The notes under the pieces were generated by a model. The model was not told where the DNA came from and did no database searches. It saw only the letters and a program-made list of their open reading frames with translations. The translations under genes were made by a program, and so were the position numbers. From positions 62,001 to 126,000 of the forward strand of contig JAIWZP010000054.1 of NCBI GenBank assembly GCA_025201375.1: DNA of 64,000 bases. Direction: 5' to 3'. Shown piece after piece: positions 34,618-46,704 of the stretch. Within the stretch, counting starts at the first letter, position 1; every line of letters begins with the position of its first letter. Source of the DNA: Gongronella butleri. Its lineage: Eukaryota; Mucoromycota; Mucoromycetes; Mucorales; Cunninghamellaceae.

Positions 34618-35870
34618 TTAGGCAAAGGTCTGGTACGAGTCCTGGATGAGGTCGACAAGGGCATTGTGGGAGATTTTGCGGGGGACAGCATCGCAGGCGG
34701 ACAATTGGGGTGTACCCGGGCAATCAAGCGACGAGAGCGAGGAGGTGGACGAGGAGGTGGAGCACGACGACGAAGGGGCCATGAGGGGCGAGACGGAGAC
34801 GGGCGTGTAGGCAAAGACGTCGGTGTAGTTCATGATGGATTGCGCGACAGAGTTGCTGGGGTACATGAACGTGGACGTCTTTTGTTGGTACGTGTAATCG
34901 ACAGTGTTGCGCTTGCTGGCGACCTTGGCGGCGGGCACGTCGCACAAGAAAGTGGGGCATTCGGCAATGCGCCACTTGAGCTCGGGGATCGAGATGCGGT
35001 GGGCGGGGTCGAGGCAAAAGACGCGCTGCAAGATATCGTCCAATTCGGCCGAGATCGAAGGCAAGATCGTGGTGAAGAAGCCCATGGGTTGGTCGACATA
35101 GGCAGCAAACGTGCTGTCGTCCAAATTAGCCTGGCGCCAGGGGTTGCGGCCAGTCACGAGGTTGATCAAGATCACACCGAGGCTCCAGACGTCGTTGGCT
35201 TGCGTGCCATAGCCATTGATCTGCTTGTTGTCGCGGAGCAGACCCGATTGGCATTCTAAAATCATAAAATAAAAAAAATGTCAGAATTGTGTTATTTTTC
35301 CCCATTTTTCTAAGCTTTACCAGGCGAAAAGTAAAAGGTGGAGCCGCAGCCAAAGTCAGCCGAGACAGAGCGGGTAGTGGCCAAGCCAAAATCGGCAAGC
35401 TTGATCTGGAGATCCTTGGTCAAGAGGATGTTTTCGGGCTTGAGGTCGCGGTGGCTGACACCGTGCATGTGGCAGTGGTGGACGGCATCCAAGAGCTGGA
35501 GAAAGAGCTCCTTGATCTTGTCATTGTTGCCAACAATGTCGTGCGTGTTCTTGGTGATGGCAGAGAAGAGGTCGCCGCCGGCCGCAAACTCGAGGACAAT
35601 GAAGATATGGCCATTTTCCTTGACAACCTTCTTGAGGGACAGGATGTTGTCGTGGTGAGACACGTGGGCGTGCAATTGGATCTCTGTCTTGTACGTGCGG
35701 CTCTCGGGCGACAAGAGCTTGACGGCCACAGTGCGCTTGCTCTGGATGTGGCGACCAAGGTACACGACACCATAGGCACCGATGCCCAGGATGGAGCAGA
35801 GTTTGATGGACTTGTTGTCGATGTACTTGTTGACAAAAGACTCGGGGTTGGCAATGGGGAAGCTGTTCAT
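34618..35870 (-). CDS. Serine/threonine protein kinase, Ran1/Pat1-like (2 exons)
   Basis: About 395 residues. The kinase domain starts near residue 24: LGIGAYGVVYLG is the glycine loop, VAVKLL gives the ATP-binding Lys at about 51, GVSHRDLKPENILL is the catalytic loop, and LADFGLATT holds the DFG. After the single GT-AG intron (35256-35320) the activation segment reads FYFSPECQSGL, and DVWSLGVILINLVTGRNPW follows. The SPEC form and the LGVILINL..GRNPW stretch are typical of fungal Ran1/Pat1, Ksp1, Sks1 and Vhs1 kinases, which act in nutrient and meiosis control. The tail after the domain is Ser/Thr/Pro-rich and likely disordered. The exact member cannot be told by eye. Confidence 0.87.
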
Positions 35871-38218
35871 CTTGATAAAATTGTATAAAAAATCTAAAAA
35901 GTGTATCTAAAAAGGGGATTCTATAACGAAATGTATAAAGGGTTGTCTAAAAAAAATCTATGTGATCTAAAGCGAACTTCTATATAAGATGGAGCAGGCC
36001 AACTAGGATGAAACGTATGAAATAAAAAGGAAAAGACGCGTCTTTCTCGGTCTTTATATATCTTTTTTGCAAAAAAAGGAGCAATACAGATCCGGATTGC
36101 ACAATAGGAGACTGTCAAGGACGCGCTTTGTGCTCCTTTTGAGCAACGAGAATACAAGGAGAAAGGAGGAGGAGGGGGGGCTCTCAAAATGGAGTGATGA
36201 GTGTTTATCCCTCATGGCCGCACAATACCTACGATTGCCATGTTTTTTTTATTAGGAGTAGGCTAGTCTGTGTCCATTGTCGTCCGCGAGAGCGGCTTCA
36301 ATGGGACTCTCCTCTTTTTTTTTTTCTTGTTCATCCATCGTCACTGACGAGTCCCCCTCGCCTTTCTCCTGTTTTTTTTTTTTTTTTATCTTTTTTGCCT
36401 TGTCAGCCTTAGACAAGCAACTAAAGTTAATCTCCTATTCATTGTCAAGGTTCATGACATCCTTGTCATTGCAAAAAAAAAAAAAGTAAAGCGCGACACA
36501 TTCCTTAATTCCGCGCGCGCTTTGCCAGCATTTCTTTTGTTACCGCTCTTTTATTGCGTTCTAGTGTGCCCAATGACCTCCCTATTCCCGTACAAGTGGA
36601 ATTGAGCATAAAAATTGAAACTTTACAGCTGTCCAATATATAAACTTTGTTTTTGATTTAGTCTTTGGGATGCGATGCTGGCGATTTCGTAAAAAAAAAA
36701 TAAAAAAAAAGTCAGGGTCTCGAACAATTGGGAACACAATTCATGCAAATAAGGGATCTCCATTCCCAAATAAGAAAATGAGATCATGCTGTGACAGGCT
36801 TAGCTTGGGTGTAACTTGCTGAGGGGGTTTACGCTTTTTCCCAAGATTTGCCCCTTCCCCCTCCTCCTCCTATTCATGGGAACTTGGCTAGGTGGCTCCT
36901 TTTCCTGGGTCACTGTAAGCAAGAGTTGCTACTGCTCCTTTTTTTTTTTTTTTTGCCTATCATGATCATCGTTCCAGCTTCATATATGCAAATGAAGCAA
37001 TTGCAAGAAAAAAGAGTAGGCAGGATACAGAAAACGTGATCGCGTGGTCGATGCAAGGGGCGCGCGCCCAATTGTAGGGGTCCCGAAACAAAAAGATTGT
37101 TCATTTATGCGCGCAAACGATGATCGTCGACATGGTGCATTGGGTTTCGCATCGGGCTTGGGCCATGACGTGATAAGGTTGCATAAACGACACTTTTTGT
37201 CATCCTAGCCTATGATTGCCAACCCGTCAGATTACGCTTATCACAGGTATAAGCTTAAAATTTCATTCTCGGTGTCAATGGCCTTGATGTTTAACCGAAA
37301 GCTACCATTTGCCTGGAAATACCCCCTTTAAACCGTCATACCCTCTTTTTTTTTGACCGCAAAAGGAGCGGCCATTGAAAGCTGGCTTGCTCGCGCGCTC
37401 TCTCTCGCTCGCTTTTGTCGTAGGGAGAATCCCCCTTCTCATCCTTCTCCTTCTCCGTCGTCTTTTATGCCCCATTGTGCAAACAGCTGCTTGAATGCCA
37501 TTTTTGGGCTATCCATGGGCACTCCCCTCGCTTCCCCGGGCTCACACGCTAAACAGCCAAGATATGGGCGCGGTCTCAGACTCCCGCGCAGTCTGTGACG
37601 CGACACGTGTCGCAGAAATTCGCCCCTCGCCACATTCATCCCGCGCTCAATGGTGTCAAGGTCCTAATTTTTTTGTGCCAAGTGTGTTGCTGGCCTTCTA
37701 GACAAAGAGCAATCTTTATTTAACCCGGAACTCGTCGGTGCGGACATCCAGCATCTTAAAACCGGCACTCCTTGCCCTGTATGATATCTCCACAAAAACA
37801 GGGTCCAATGCAGAATTATCATGCTGGTATGACCTTTGGGGGGCATTTCACCTTGTCAAGGGGGCTTGGACATTGAAACAGTGTCGTGATTTGGACACGA
37901 GTCATAGTGCATCATGCGATTGACGCGCTCTTAAGCAAGGCTGCACCATTTTCACAATACGCATTCCATTTGCACGCGTCAATTCAAGCAGTGACATAAT
38001 TTCACAGTCCTTGTTCGCGCCGTCAGTCCATGTACATGAATAAGAAAGCGAGATGCTTTCTGTTTTTATTACTTTTTTTTCCAAAACTTTGTAAAACGAG
38101 AAATTGACAGATGGAGCAGATCAGAGCACACCATGGAAATACAAAACAAGCTGACTGTCATCCAACATAAACCCAAAAGAGAATATTACGATGCATTGGA
38201 CGCATCCTTTTTTTCTTT
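35871..38218. other. Gene-free region, kinase promoter and TRAP-alpha 3' flank
   Basis: No gene is supported in 2.3 kb. Frames on both strands are shorter than 90 codons and have no family pattern. Long T tracts occur at 36371-36387 and 36938-36953. The kinase promoter side (35880-36060) is A-rich. Confidence 0.45.
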
Positions 38219-39457
38219 TTACTTGCGGCCGGCGCGCTTTTTGACACGGGGAGATTGGCTGGGGCTGGACTTGAGGTGGTGGTCGGGAATCCAGGATTGG
38301 TCGAGGACCATGTTGCCCTTCTCGTCACGGTGAGCAGCCTTCTCAACAACCTCGTTCTTCTTGGCCTGCATAAAAAAAAAAAAAAAAAAGAGAAATGAGT
38401 CTCCACAAGGACAATTTGCCCCGCTACGACGTGACTTACCGAGGTCTTCTTCTTGGTGGCACCACCAAAGTAAGCTTCACGGATGAGATAAGCGACACCA
38501 GCGGCAGCGGCAGCCAAGATCACGTAAAGGAAGAGCCTAAAAAAAAAATAAAAAGTAAGCAAAACGACTCTTTCACGCGTCCCAATAGGGATTTTGTACT
38601 TACAATTGAGGGTCCAACAGGGAGGCTTCGGGGTCAATGACGCTGACAACGCCCTCAAATCCGTTCACGCGGAAATAGTTCTCCTACAAAACCGCGGTTT
38701 AAGTAAAAACCGTGGAAAAAAAAGGATGATATGCGACTTACACCGGCGAGGACATCCACGTTGATCTCGACTTGATAGTCAGCAGGGTTGAATTCAGAGT
38801 AAAAGTTGTAGCGGACCGATGCATTCTGGCCAGGGGTGATGACGTGCGTGTAGCGGACGGCGGTAAGCTGGAAAAAAAAAGAAAAAAAAGACGTGAATTC
38901 CAGGCACGGAAAAGGCGTGGGAGAGTGAATTCTTTACGTTGCGGAAAATCTTGTCCTCGCCAGGCACGGTGAGGCTGCCAGAGACGGCCATGAGAGCCAC
39001 CTCATGCTTTTCATTGTTCTTGATCATCACTTCGAGGTTGTTGCGCTGGCCATTGATGATCACTACAGCACACGAGTGAGTTTATTTTTTTTTTTTCTCC
39101 ATTTTTTCGCGCGTCACACGCCCCCACACCCCTGCATCATCCCACACCAAGAGCCCTTCAAATCGCGCATTGCCGCGTACAATGCCAATCCGTTGGGTAT
39201 TACTTACAATTGAGAGGGTTGTCGACAAACTTGGTCGAAATTTCCAACTCGGGAGGCGACGGCTGCTTGGCTTCCTCAGCAAAGACTACACGAGAAAGTG
39301 TCAAATTGATCGTTCGTAGATGATCCTCGAGAAAGGCGGGCAAAACACGCTCTTTTTCGCTTTTTTGAATCATTCCAGTGCTCGCACACGACTTACCAAA
39401 GACAGAGGCCAACAGCAAGACGCAAAGGGTCCAGAAGGAGAGTGAGAGCTTGGCCAT
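38219..39457 (-). CDS. Translocon-associated protein subunit alpha, TRAP-alpha/SSR1-like (7 exons)
   Basis: ER membrane protein of about 260 residues that sits with the Sec61 translocon. The N-terminal signal peptide is MAKLSLSFWTLCVLLLASVF. The lumenal part has FVDNPLNLIINGQRNNLEVMIKN broken here as PLNLIINGQRN and EVMIKNNEKHEVALMAVSGS, the conserved beta-sandwich of TRAP-alpha, and one N-glycosylation sequon in GQNASVRYN. A transmembrane helix LFLYVILAAAAAGVAYLI follows, then a basic cytosolic tail with KKKTS and KKRAGRK. Six GT-AG introns keep frame. TRAP is absent from many higher fungi, so its presence supports an early-diverging lineage (inference). Confidence 0.83.
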
Positions 39458-40100
39458 GATGAGCTTTTGTTGTTTTTTTTTGGTGGTTGGAAAAAGTGAA
39501 GAAGAAAGGGGTTCCCAGTTGAGAATGCCCGCAAAGAACCTTATTGCGAATTCAATGCGTTGCTTGGCTGCGATTGGTTCAGTCCATTCTGCCTGCCTGA
39601 TACTCTAAAGCCCAATCAGCTCACAAATCGATCCCCGCCATTTTTCTACCCGCCAGCCCCGCGCATTGACCATCATCTCTGCTTGGGTTGTGCCTGTTTC
39701 CTTTTTTTTTTTGAGCCCTCCTTTTGGCGGCTGATCAAGCAACTCTACTTTGCCTGGGAACAAAAATCGCCCTAGGCACACCAATTGGTATTTTGCTCAG
39801 AGTTCCAAGCGTGTAATAGAGTGATGCGGGACAAATGGCGTGCCTGGGCGCCAAAGTTGTAGCACAAATGCACGCAATGTGCAGACCCAAGACGCGTCAA
39901 TCCTGTCAATTGAGAAAGGGGCCAAGTTGGAGACTTAGACGATGATTGAAACGCGTAAAACTGAAAAATCGGATTTCTACAAATTCAGAATCATCACTTA
40001 GAAACCACGGCAGGCGTCCCAGTCGATGCAGATCGCTCGTCTAATTCAAACGCGCTCACCGTTGCATCTCTGCAGCCATTATATGCCGAGCAATGTCCAT
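39458..40100. other. Gene-free region, TRAP-alpha promoter
   Basis: No gene is seen. A stretch at 39640-39780 is open but has no family pattern. Repeat-like sequence begins towards the right end. Confidence 0.45.
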
Positions 40101-40790
40101 TTTCAAAAACTTTGATTTTCCGATGGGTACAGTCGGGGGTCCGAAAAGCGTGAAATTAAAGTCCTCGGATCGCCACCCCATTTACATTCATGGTAAACGG
40201 TAACTTTTCAGCGACAACTATGCAGTAAAAAAACAGGGGTCCATTGACTGGCTTTCGCATGCAACGGAAAAAGCTGCAATTTTTCATCCCAAGGCAAACT
40301 CAGCGAGGATTGGCTGCAGCATCTTGAAAGCCATCTCCTCAGAATGAGCATGGCTTGCTGCGTGCGTGGAGGTCAGTGATCAATAAAAAAAATCGACTTT
40401 TGGTCTATTTGACACGGTTTCAGAATCATAGGCATTTTTCGACGCGTGAAAAACCGCGTCAAGAGTCGAGTCACACGCGCCTGTTCCTAATACGTTCATG
40501 CACTCTGGGGTCCCTCTTGCTACTGCACGCGTCAGCGCGGCTTTATGGGCGCGATTTTCTTGTGCAATTCGCGTTTAAAGTTAAACCTAAAATCGCGCAT
40601 TGCTCGACAACGGGCAGATCAATCTTGCTTGTTTTTGCATTATTTGTCGTTTCACCATGGGGTGTCTCTCGTGTATAAGTTTGGTGTCAATTAGGCGACC
40701 CACTTTTTCGATTTGTTTATCGGATGCTCAAAACAGCTCATTTTTTTTAATTTGCATGTAGCGTGTCCCCAATGACCTTGGCAGCTGCAC
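40101..40790 (+). repeat. Dispersed degenerate repeat, copy B
   Basis: Same order of landmarks as copy A: attttcaaaaactttgattt, gatgggtacagtcggggg, aagtcctcggatcgccac, catcccaaggcaaactcagc, gaatgagcatggcttgctgc, gacacggtttcag, gacgcgtgaaaaaccgcgtc, cgcgcctgttcc, aaaatcgcgcattgctcg, gtataagtttggtgtcaatt. It aligns with copy A over the full length. Confidence 0.7.
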
Positions 40791-43700
40791 GGAGAGATAT
40801 TCTACGGATTCCAGGCTTGCCTTTACACATCGAGATATGTTTCGCGGCGCAGCAGTGCCTGGCTGGTCAGCCACAGCCAATATTCGCTAAAATGAGCATT
40901 TTAAAGAGCAACTCTAGATAAACATGCGCAGATGGTCCCAAACTTGAAACAAATGAGAAGAGAGATTTAAAATCAACGATAGCAATTTTTTTTTCAGCAC
41001 TTCGCATAATACAAGTCGTGTGATCATTCCGTCAATTGCAGCCAGATCAGCTAGCTCGCCTTTGATTGCCTCTGCTTGCTACTGTAAAAGATCCCCTCGC
41101 ACAAGCAAGTGCATGCACAATCTTGGGTTGCTCATTTATTTGATACTTTTGCTTCCTTGATTAATCGATTCCTTGGCAAGTACGATGAAATGGCAAAATA
41201 TGCGGTAACTTTTCATTTTACTCTTTGGAAAAGGTACTTTTCTCAAATCAGTTTAAATCTTGGTCAGATTCTTTAAATGACGACGAGAAGCAGTGTCTGA
41301 TACATATTTGACATATGTTTGATTGTTACAGCACTAGCAATGCTCAAAATGGTGCATTTGTCAAATGAGGCTTTTTCGATGATACTTTTTGAGTGTCGCC
41401 CGCAACAAACACTGCTGTTGGTGTCTCAGGATTATGCTAGTAGCATGCAGGAACAAAAATTGAAATCGAAAACGTGCTTGACGAGAAAGGTCACAATTTG
41501 AGATATTTTATTCGATTTGGCCAGCACAGTGGATGTTGGCTCTAAATTCAGAACCAAAAATAATTACTGGGACATCCCTTGGTGTTTGCCTTGTCAAAAT
41601 GATCTCATCTTCGAAGCAAAAACACAAAGATTTCTCGGTGATAGCCCTATTATATCAGAGCGTATGCTTGAAATTTTGATTTTTTGATCATTATTTTTCC
41701 AAATCGCGACAGAGGAATTGCAAACTCGGCATCGTGCATTGAGTGCCCACCAGGAGTATATGATCGACATTTGAGAGAGCTCGGGTCACTGTAACATCAT
41801 CAATCGCGAATTAGTGCTTTGGTCATTGATATCATTTTACCACCTGATTTGCTTGATAGGCGCCAATCTTATTACTTTAGATACTCGTGGCAATTGTCAG
41901 GATAGTCGCGCGCTGTGGCATAAAAATTGGAGATTGATTCGGTGACCCTCGATAAAATGGCAAAGCCTTGTTTGCAACAGCGTGAGGCGAGGGACTGCCT
42001 TTGTTGATCTATCCAAATGGCCCAGATTTGAAAGATCACTTCCTCCTTGTCCCGGCCATCCAGGGATTTCAAGTTTTTGTGATGTTCGGATGTGTTTCTG
42101 TGTAGAAAATCACTAAAATGCACGAGATGCGGCAAGATCATCTTGATCGGCTTACGATGGATTCCGACTGGATGCAATTGGCTGGCTCGCGTGGATGACA
42201 AGTGCGCCAGGAGGTAGAAAGAATGGGCCACGCGACGCTTTACAAACAAGATGAAACGCCATCGGCATGGCATCATTCCTTGCACTCGGGCTCATTGCAT
42301 TGGCATCGAGATCATCTTGTTTGCCGAGCTGTGCGCCCAGGCCTGCCCCACTTCCCGTGACCCCACAAATATAACAAAAAGCGGGGTGTAACAATAAAAA
42401 AATCGCGCTCTTACTCGAGAAATAGCGCGTGAGCGTCATCGGTTTAGCCTTTGGAGGCGAAAGTACAGCTACATGATGACATGTGCGCGGGCACAAAGAG
42501 CGATACCCTGTGCAATTGCGCGAAGAAATGCACGGTCTGGCCAGAGCAGTCGTCAAGCACTACTGTAAAACACTATTTTCCCTAGCTTACGCGCCATTGG
42601 CTGAAAAAAAACCAAATGCATCGGCAAACCATTGCGCTCCCCCCCCCTTTTTTTTTTTTTTGCGCCACGATGTGACAACACAGGATGGGACTGGCGGTGA
42701 AACAAAGCAAAGGCACGTGCAGCCGGATATCGTCTTGTCTTTTGGTCGATTCACTCCTTTTTTTTTCATCAGGCAAGATTTGGAATGGACGAAAGTTCGG
42801 CCATTCTGAAACAAGCACATGCCGGCCCACCCCTTTTTCGTCGCGAGCGACGCCAAGGCTTGCCATGGGACGCGGTGTTGCGCAAAACGATGCGATTTTC
42901 ATATATTTTTTTTTAAAAAAACAGCAACGGCGGTTTGACTTTTTTACTATTGCTTGTGGTCATGATGTCACAAAAGTACGAGGCACAAAGGACCAGCGTG
43001 GGGAGAGCGTGGCAGCAGATGGAAGAAGCTTGACATTTTTTTTTTTTGAGTTTATTGTCGCTGAAAAGGGATTCCCGAGCAAAAAGCACGAATCAAGCAA
43101 GATCGGCGCGGCTGTGACGACGATTTCAGGATGAATTTGCACATCATGTGGTCTGGGACCCTCGGGGCGACACGCATCGTTCTGCAAAAGCCATATTGCA
43201 TGCTTCCAATTCCTCGTGTTTCCCTTTCAAGCTCGGCGGCTGGATTTACGAGAATTGCATGAATAGCCGCCATTGTTGTTTTTATTTTATTTTATTTTGA
43301 GACAGCACAGACGCACAGCAGCAGAAAGAGGGATAAAAATGTGAGCGGACCGCATGGCGCGCGCTCGCTTGCACCAAATACGGCAATGTACACACAGTTC
43401 AGGCGAGGGCATCGCGTTGGTCGCACAAGCCCTGTCTCGCCCTTTTATGTTTTGGGTCTCCGTTTGTCAAAACAAGCTTTACTTTTTGTCAGACACCCCC
43501 CAAGCGCAACAAGATTATTCTTTCCAAGAAAAACACACAGACACTCGTCGTTTGTCTCGTGCAATGACATCCGTCCAAGCAATTTGATGGACAAAAAAGG
43601 AAAAGGAGATGATTTTATTCACAATTCTCACAAGCGAGTGTGAGCCAGCACATCAGAGGGGGGAGGGAACGAGAGAAAAAAGAGAGACATATGTACAAAT

Positions 43701-43929
43701 GGGCTATCTACAAAAACAAAGCTGCATAGAACAATTGGGCTGCGTGGATAATTGACCATAAACAAACGAGCAGTAGGGGGGTCGAAGAGAAAAAAAAAGG
43801 AGAGAGGGGCGCGAGCGCAAGAGCGAGCGCAGGCACTTGGGGGCAAGCGGCACCACAGGCAGCCGCGAGGCACAAACAAAAAGCAAAGCATGCTTCTTTT
43901 TTTTTTTTTTTTTAAACAAGGCATTTTTT
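40791..43929. other. Gene-free region
   Basis: About 3.1 kb without a supported gene. A 137-codon minus-strand frame at 41872-42285 has no family pattern and no splice logic. The right half (42600-43920) has many T and A tracts like regions near genes, and should hold the 3' end of the next gene. Confidence 0.4.
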
Positions 43930-44988
43930 TCATGAGAATCGGCTGGCGATAGACTTGAGTGCCTTTTTCATGGACGAGGGCTTGATGTGCTTGGACATCC
44001 ATTGCTTGATGGATTTTTTGGCCGACTTTCTGGGAAATTCCAAAGGGTCATCTTGCACGCAAGACGAGAGAGCCAATTGCGCATTTGTTGGGTCAATTGG
44101 CGCTTGGGGTGGGTTGTTGGCATTGTGTACGGAAGAAGTAGACGAGGCGCTGTTGTGTTGGTAGTAATCGAGTGTGGCGACATGTGAGATTTCACTTTCC
44201 AAGAGAACCGGACAAGGTGGGTCATCGAATGCGGCCATTGCGTCGTTGTTATCGTCGTTATCCTCGATGAGTGAGGTGAAGGAGGAGGCTGCGCTGGATG
44301 TATTTGAAGAATAGATGAGGTCGGGAACATCCATGAGATCGGCGCGCCAGGACCAGTCATCGGCAGGGATGGTGAGATCGTGTTGGTAGTGATGGGCGCG
44401 CGGGGGCTGATCAGATGGCTGATGGTGCTGGTACCCGTCATGCATGAGAGGATGAGCCGAGTCTTGATGCTGCAGCATATCCTGCTCAACCACATCCAAG
44501 GCACCGCGCAGTGCCGCACGCAATTGCTTTTGCTTGTCATCCACGCCGTCAAAAGAGCGAATGGCATGATGATCACGCGTCGCCGACGGAGAAACCACCT
44601 TGAATGCGTCACTTTTATACGATTGAGACAGTGATCGCGCAACCACAAGCATCGACAGCTTATTTTGCGTCGTGCCCTCATGGAAACACGCGTTCTTTTT
44701 CAATTCATCTTGCAGGAACCCAGAGTACACCGCGTCATCAGCATGGCGGCGAGACAATGCATGTTGTTGCTGTTTGAGCGCGTCGTGGGCCTCGTGCACA
44801 GGCTCAAGACTGAAAAGATCAGTTAGGCATGGCTTGGTCGCCGTGTCGTGGTCGTGCTGGCACAGGGCAAAGTCGTAGTCTACCCACTGAATTGCATCGG
44901 GCAGCTTGAACGTGGGCTCGGCTGATAATTTGGAAAGAGCCATGTCGTCAGAGGGGAACAAGAGAGGTGAATCGAGAAAATCAGTCAT
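43930..44988 (-). CDS. Hypothetical protein, intronless, disordered with basic C-terminus
   Basis: A single open frame of 352 codons. I do not recognise the family. It is rich in Asp, His, Gln and Ser, with low-complexity pieces such as IEDNDDNNDAMAAFDDPP, and has no membrane segment. The C-terminus switches to a basic amphipathic stretch (FPRKSAKKSIKQWMSKHIKP then KKALKSIASRFS), which could bind membrane, nucleic acid or serve as a nuclear signal. Acidic patches near the N-terminus (PDAIQWVDYDFALCQHDHD) would fit a transcriptional regulator, but that is speculation. Codon use and the clean long frame support a real gene. The lack of introns contrasts with neighbours. The promoter side (45000-45130) is A/T-tract rich. 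Confidence 0.65.
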   Translation of the reverse strand: MTDFLDSPLLFPSDDMALSKLSAEPTFKLPDAIQWVDYDFALCQHDHDTATKPCLTDLFSLEPVHEAHDALKQQQHALSRRHADDAVYSGFLQDELKKNACFHEGTTQNKLSMLVVARSLSQSYKSDAFKVVSPSATRDHHAIRSFDGVDDKQKQLRAALRGALDVVEQDMLQHQDSAHPLMHDGYQHHQPSDQPPRAHHYQHDLTIPADDWSWRADLMDVPDLIYSSNTSSAASSFTSLIEDNDDNNDAMAAFDDPPCPVLLESEISHVATLDYYQHNSASSTSSVHNANNPPQAPIDPTNAQLALSSCVQDDPLEFPRKSAKKSIKQWMSKHIKPSSMKKALKSIASRFS

Positions 44989-46061
44989 GGCAAATAAAAA
45001 AAGAGGCGGATGCTTTTATATAATAGTGAGAGGAGAGAAAGAAGAAAAAGACTAAAAAAAAAGGAAGGAAAAATGTAGAAACAAAATAAACAACTGGGTC
45101 TGATTGTCTTTGTTCGTCGCTTTATATATAGTGCACACAAGTTTTGAAGTGTGCTCCCCCCACGCTCTCCACGCACGTCCGACAAAGCAAGGTTTCTGGA
45201 TGATCCAATTCGTGTGCCTGACATGCGTTGCCCATTTTTTCTTCATTGTGCAACGCATCGCCCTTTTTTTTTTTTTTTGCACGCTCGCAATTGATTAGAG
45301 TTTCGACAAGAATTGAAACGACCTCGAGAGTCGAAAAAGGAAGGTGACACGTCCACTCGCAATTGCAAATCGAGCCGCGGTCGCATGATCAACGAGCCTC
45401 CAGGCGGAGAATCAATAGAGGCACTAATTTGACTGGATCAGCAACCTCCATCAAGCCTGCGACAACGCGTGTGAGATGTGTGGCAGTGTGGGGCAAACCG
45501 GCAAAGTTGAGACCACACGCGTTTGGCCGTGCGAGAGCATCCTTTCCCAATGGAAAAAAAGGGATCTGCGCATTTCTTGCTCATTTTCGCTCCCCCAAAT
45601 GCTGATCAATGGAGCGTAGGGGGGCCAGACTGGCCAACCTTGGAGGGTGGATGCACAGAGCGAGGCTCGCACGATGATCAGCGCACGCCCCTCGTCACCC
45701 CCGCTTCCGCGCTTGCTGGTCAATGGCGGATCCATGTGAGCAAAAAGCAATAAAATCCAAATTTTTTTTCTTTGGTCGCCAAGCGACCGCCAAGGTTCGC
45801 TCTCTCTATCATTTTTTTTTCTGTGGATGCTCGCCACAATCCAATCGCGCCAAGTCATGCGGGCAGCGTCATAAGGTGACCGTGCCAAAGCATGCAATTG
45901 GCCAGCTGTCCGGCAAAACTTCGCTCTATTTCTGACGAAAAAGGCAAAAGCAAAGCCCGTTCATCGATCTGCCTATAAAATCAAACCCACAAATGCAGAA
46001 AAAAAAACGAAAGATCGCTTTATTTCATCCTTTCCTGCTTTTTTTTTGCACCTTTTTCACA
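44989..46061. promoter_or_regulatory. Divergent intergenic region between two intronless genes
   Basis: 1.07 kb separates two divergent, unrecognised genes and must contain both promoters. A TATA-like tatatata stretch is at 45123-45129 and a tataaaa at 45973-45979 lies about 85 bp before the small gene's ATG. No gene is seen inside. Confidence 0.45.
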
Positions 46062-46379
46062 ATGCATCGTCGAGAAGATCCTTTCATGGAGCCCACAGTG
46101 ACGTCGGGTGAGGTGCCTCCTCCCTATGAAGAAAAAGTGTTCGAATATTTGCAAGACGTGACACCAGACGATAAGAAAAAGAAACGAAACATCTCAGCCA
46201 GGGCCATTGGCGACAAGGTGGCGATAGGTGCATCGTATTTCATGCGCGGCGGACATCACAATGGGCCTTGCTGTGTGGTCGTTGCAGCGGCGGCTGGCTT
46301 TGTCGGCGACACTGTCAAGACTGTTACCAAGAAAATCAAGGGAACGCCTGTTCAAGAAGAAATCCCACACAAATCATAG
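46062..46379 (+). CDS. Small hypothetical protein with PPPY motif, intronless
   Basis: A 105-residue protein, family not recognised. The N-terminal part holds SGEVPPPYEEKVFEYL, with a PPPY core that fits a WW-domain ligand. A basic stretch (DDKKKKRNISARAIGDK) is followed by a Cys/Val/Ala/Gly-rich hydrophobic segment (PCCVVVAAAAGFVGDTV) that could be membrane-associated or palmitoylated, and a Lys-rich end. A TATA-like box precedes it and the T-rich leader is like those of other genes here. It may be a Rsp5-interacting peptide or membrane-associated adaptor, by motif only. Upstream in-frame ATG at 45993 would add a Phe-rich leader and is not preferred. Confidence 0.58.
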   Translation: MHRREDPFMEPTVTSGEVPPPYEEKVFEYLQDVTPDDKKKKRNISARAIGDKVAIGASYFMRGGHHNGPCCVVVAAAAGFVGDTVKTVTKKIKGTPVQEEIPHKS

Positions 46380-46704
46380 ACAAGTCCCCGTTTTCAATCC
46401 TCCTTTTTTATCAATTCTCTTTATTAATATCCATGTAAATTTAAATAAATCAATTCATCCATTGCTACCCACCAAGAAATGTAGCATTGCTTCATTTTTG
46501 CGTCGCGAAGATCAGGAACGAGCTGCGGTGCAAGCCATTGTTTCTTTTGCGCATTGGTGCGGCGCTCTAAATGTTTGAAAAAAAAGGAGGACGCGGTTTG
46601 CCATGTGCCTTGCATCTCTTTCAGCTCCATTTTTTTTTTTTTTTCTATTCAGCCTCGTACCTGTTTTTTTTTTTTACGCTGTTGCAATCTTCCGCGAGCT
46701 AGCC
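46380..46704. other. Intergenic region between small PPPY gene and Apc5
   Basis: About 325 bp. Holds AATAAA words at 46433-46448 (3' end of the small gene) and T tracts ahead of Apc5. No gene is seen. Confidence 0.45.

Noticed and set aside
34444..35259. 271-codon plus-strand frame
   Set aside because: Antisense to exon 2 of the kinase, with no family pattern of its own.
41872..42285. 137-codon minus-strand frame
   Set aside because: No recognisable family, no clear promoter or poly(A) signal, and it lies in a gene-free gap like those with repeats.
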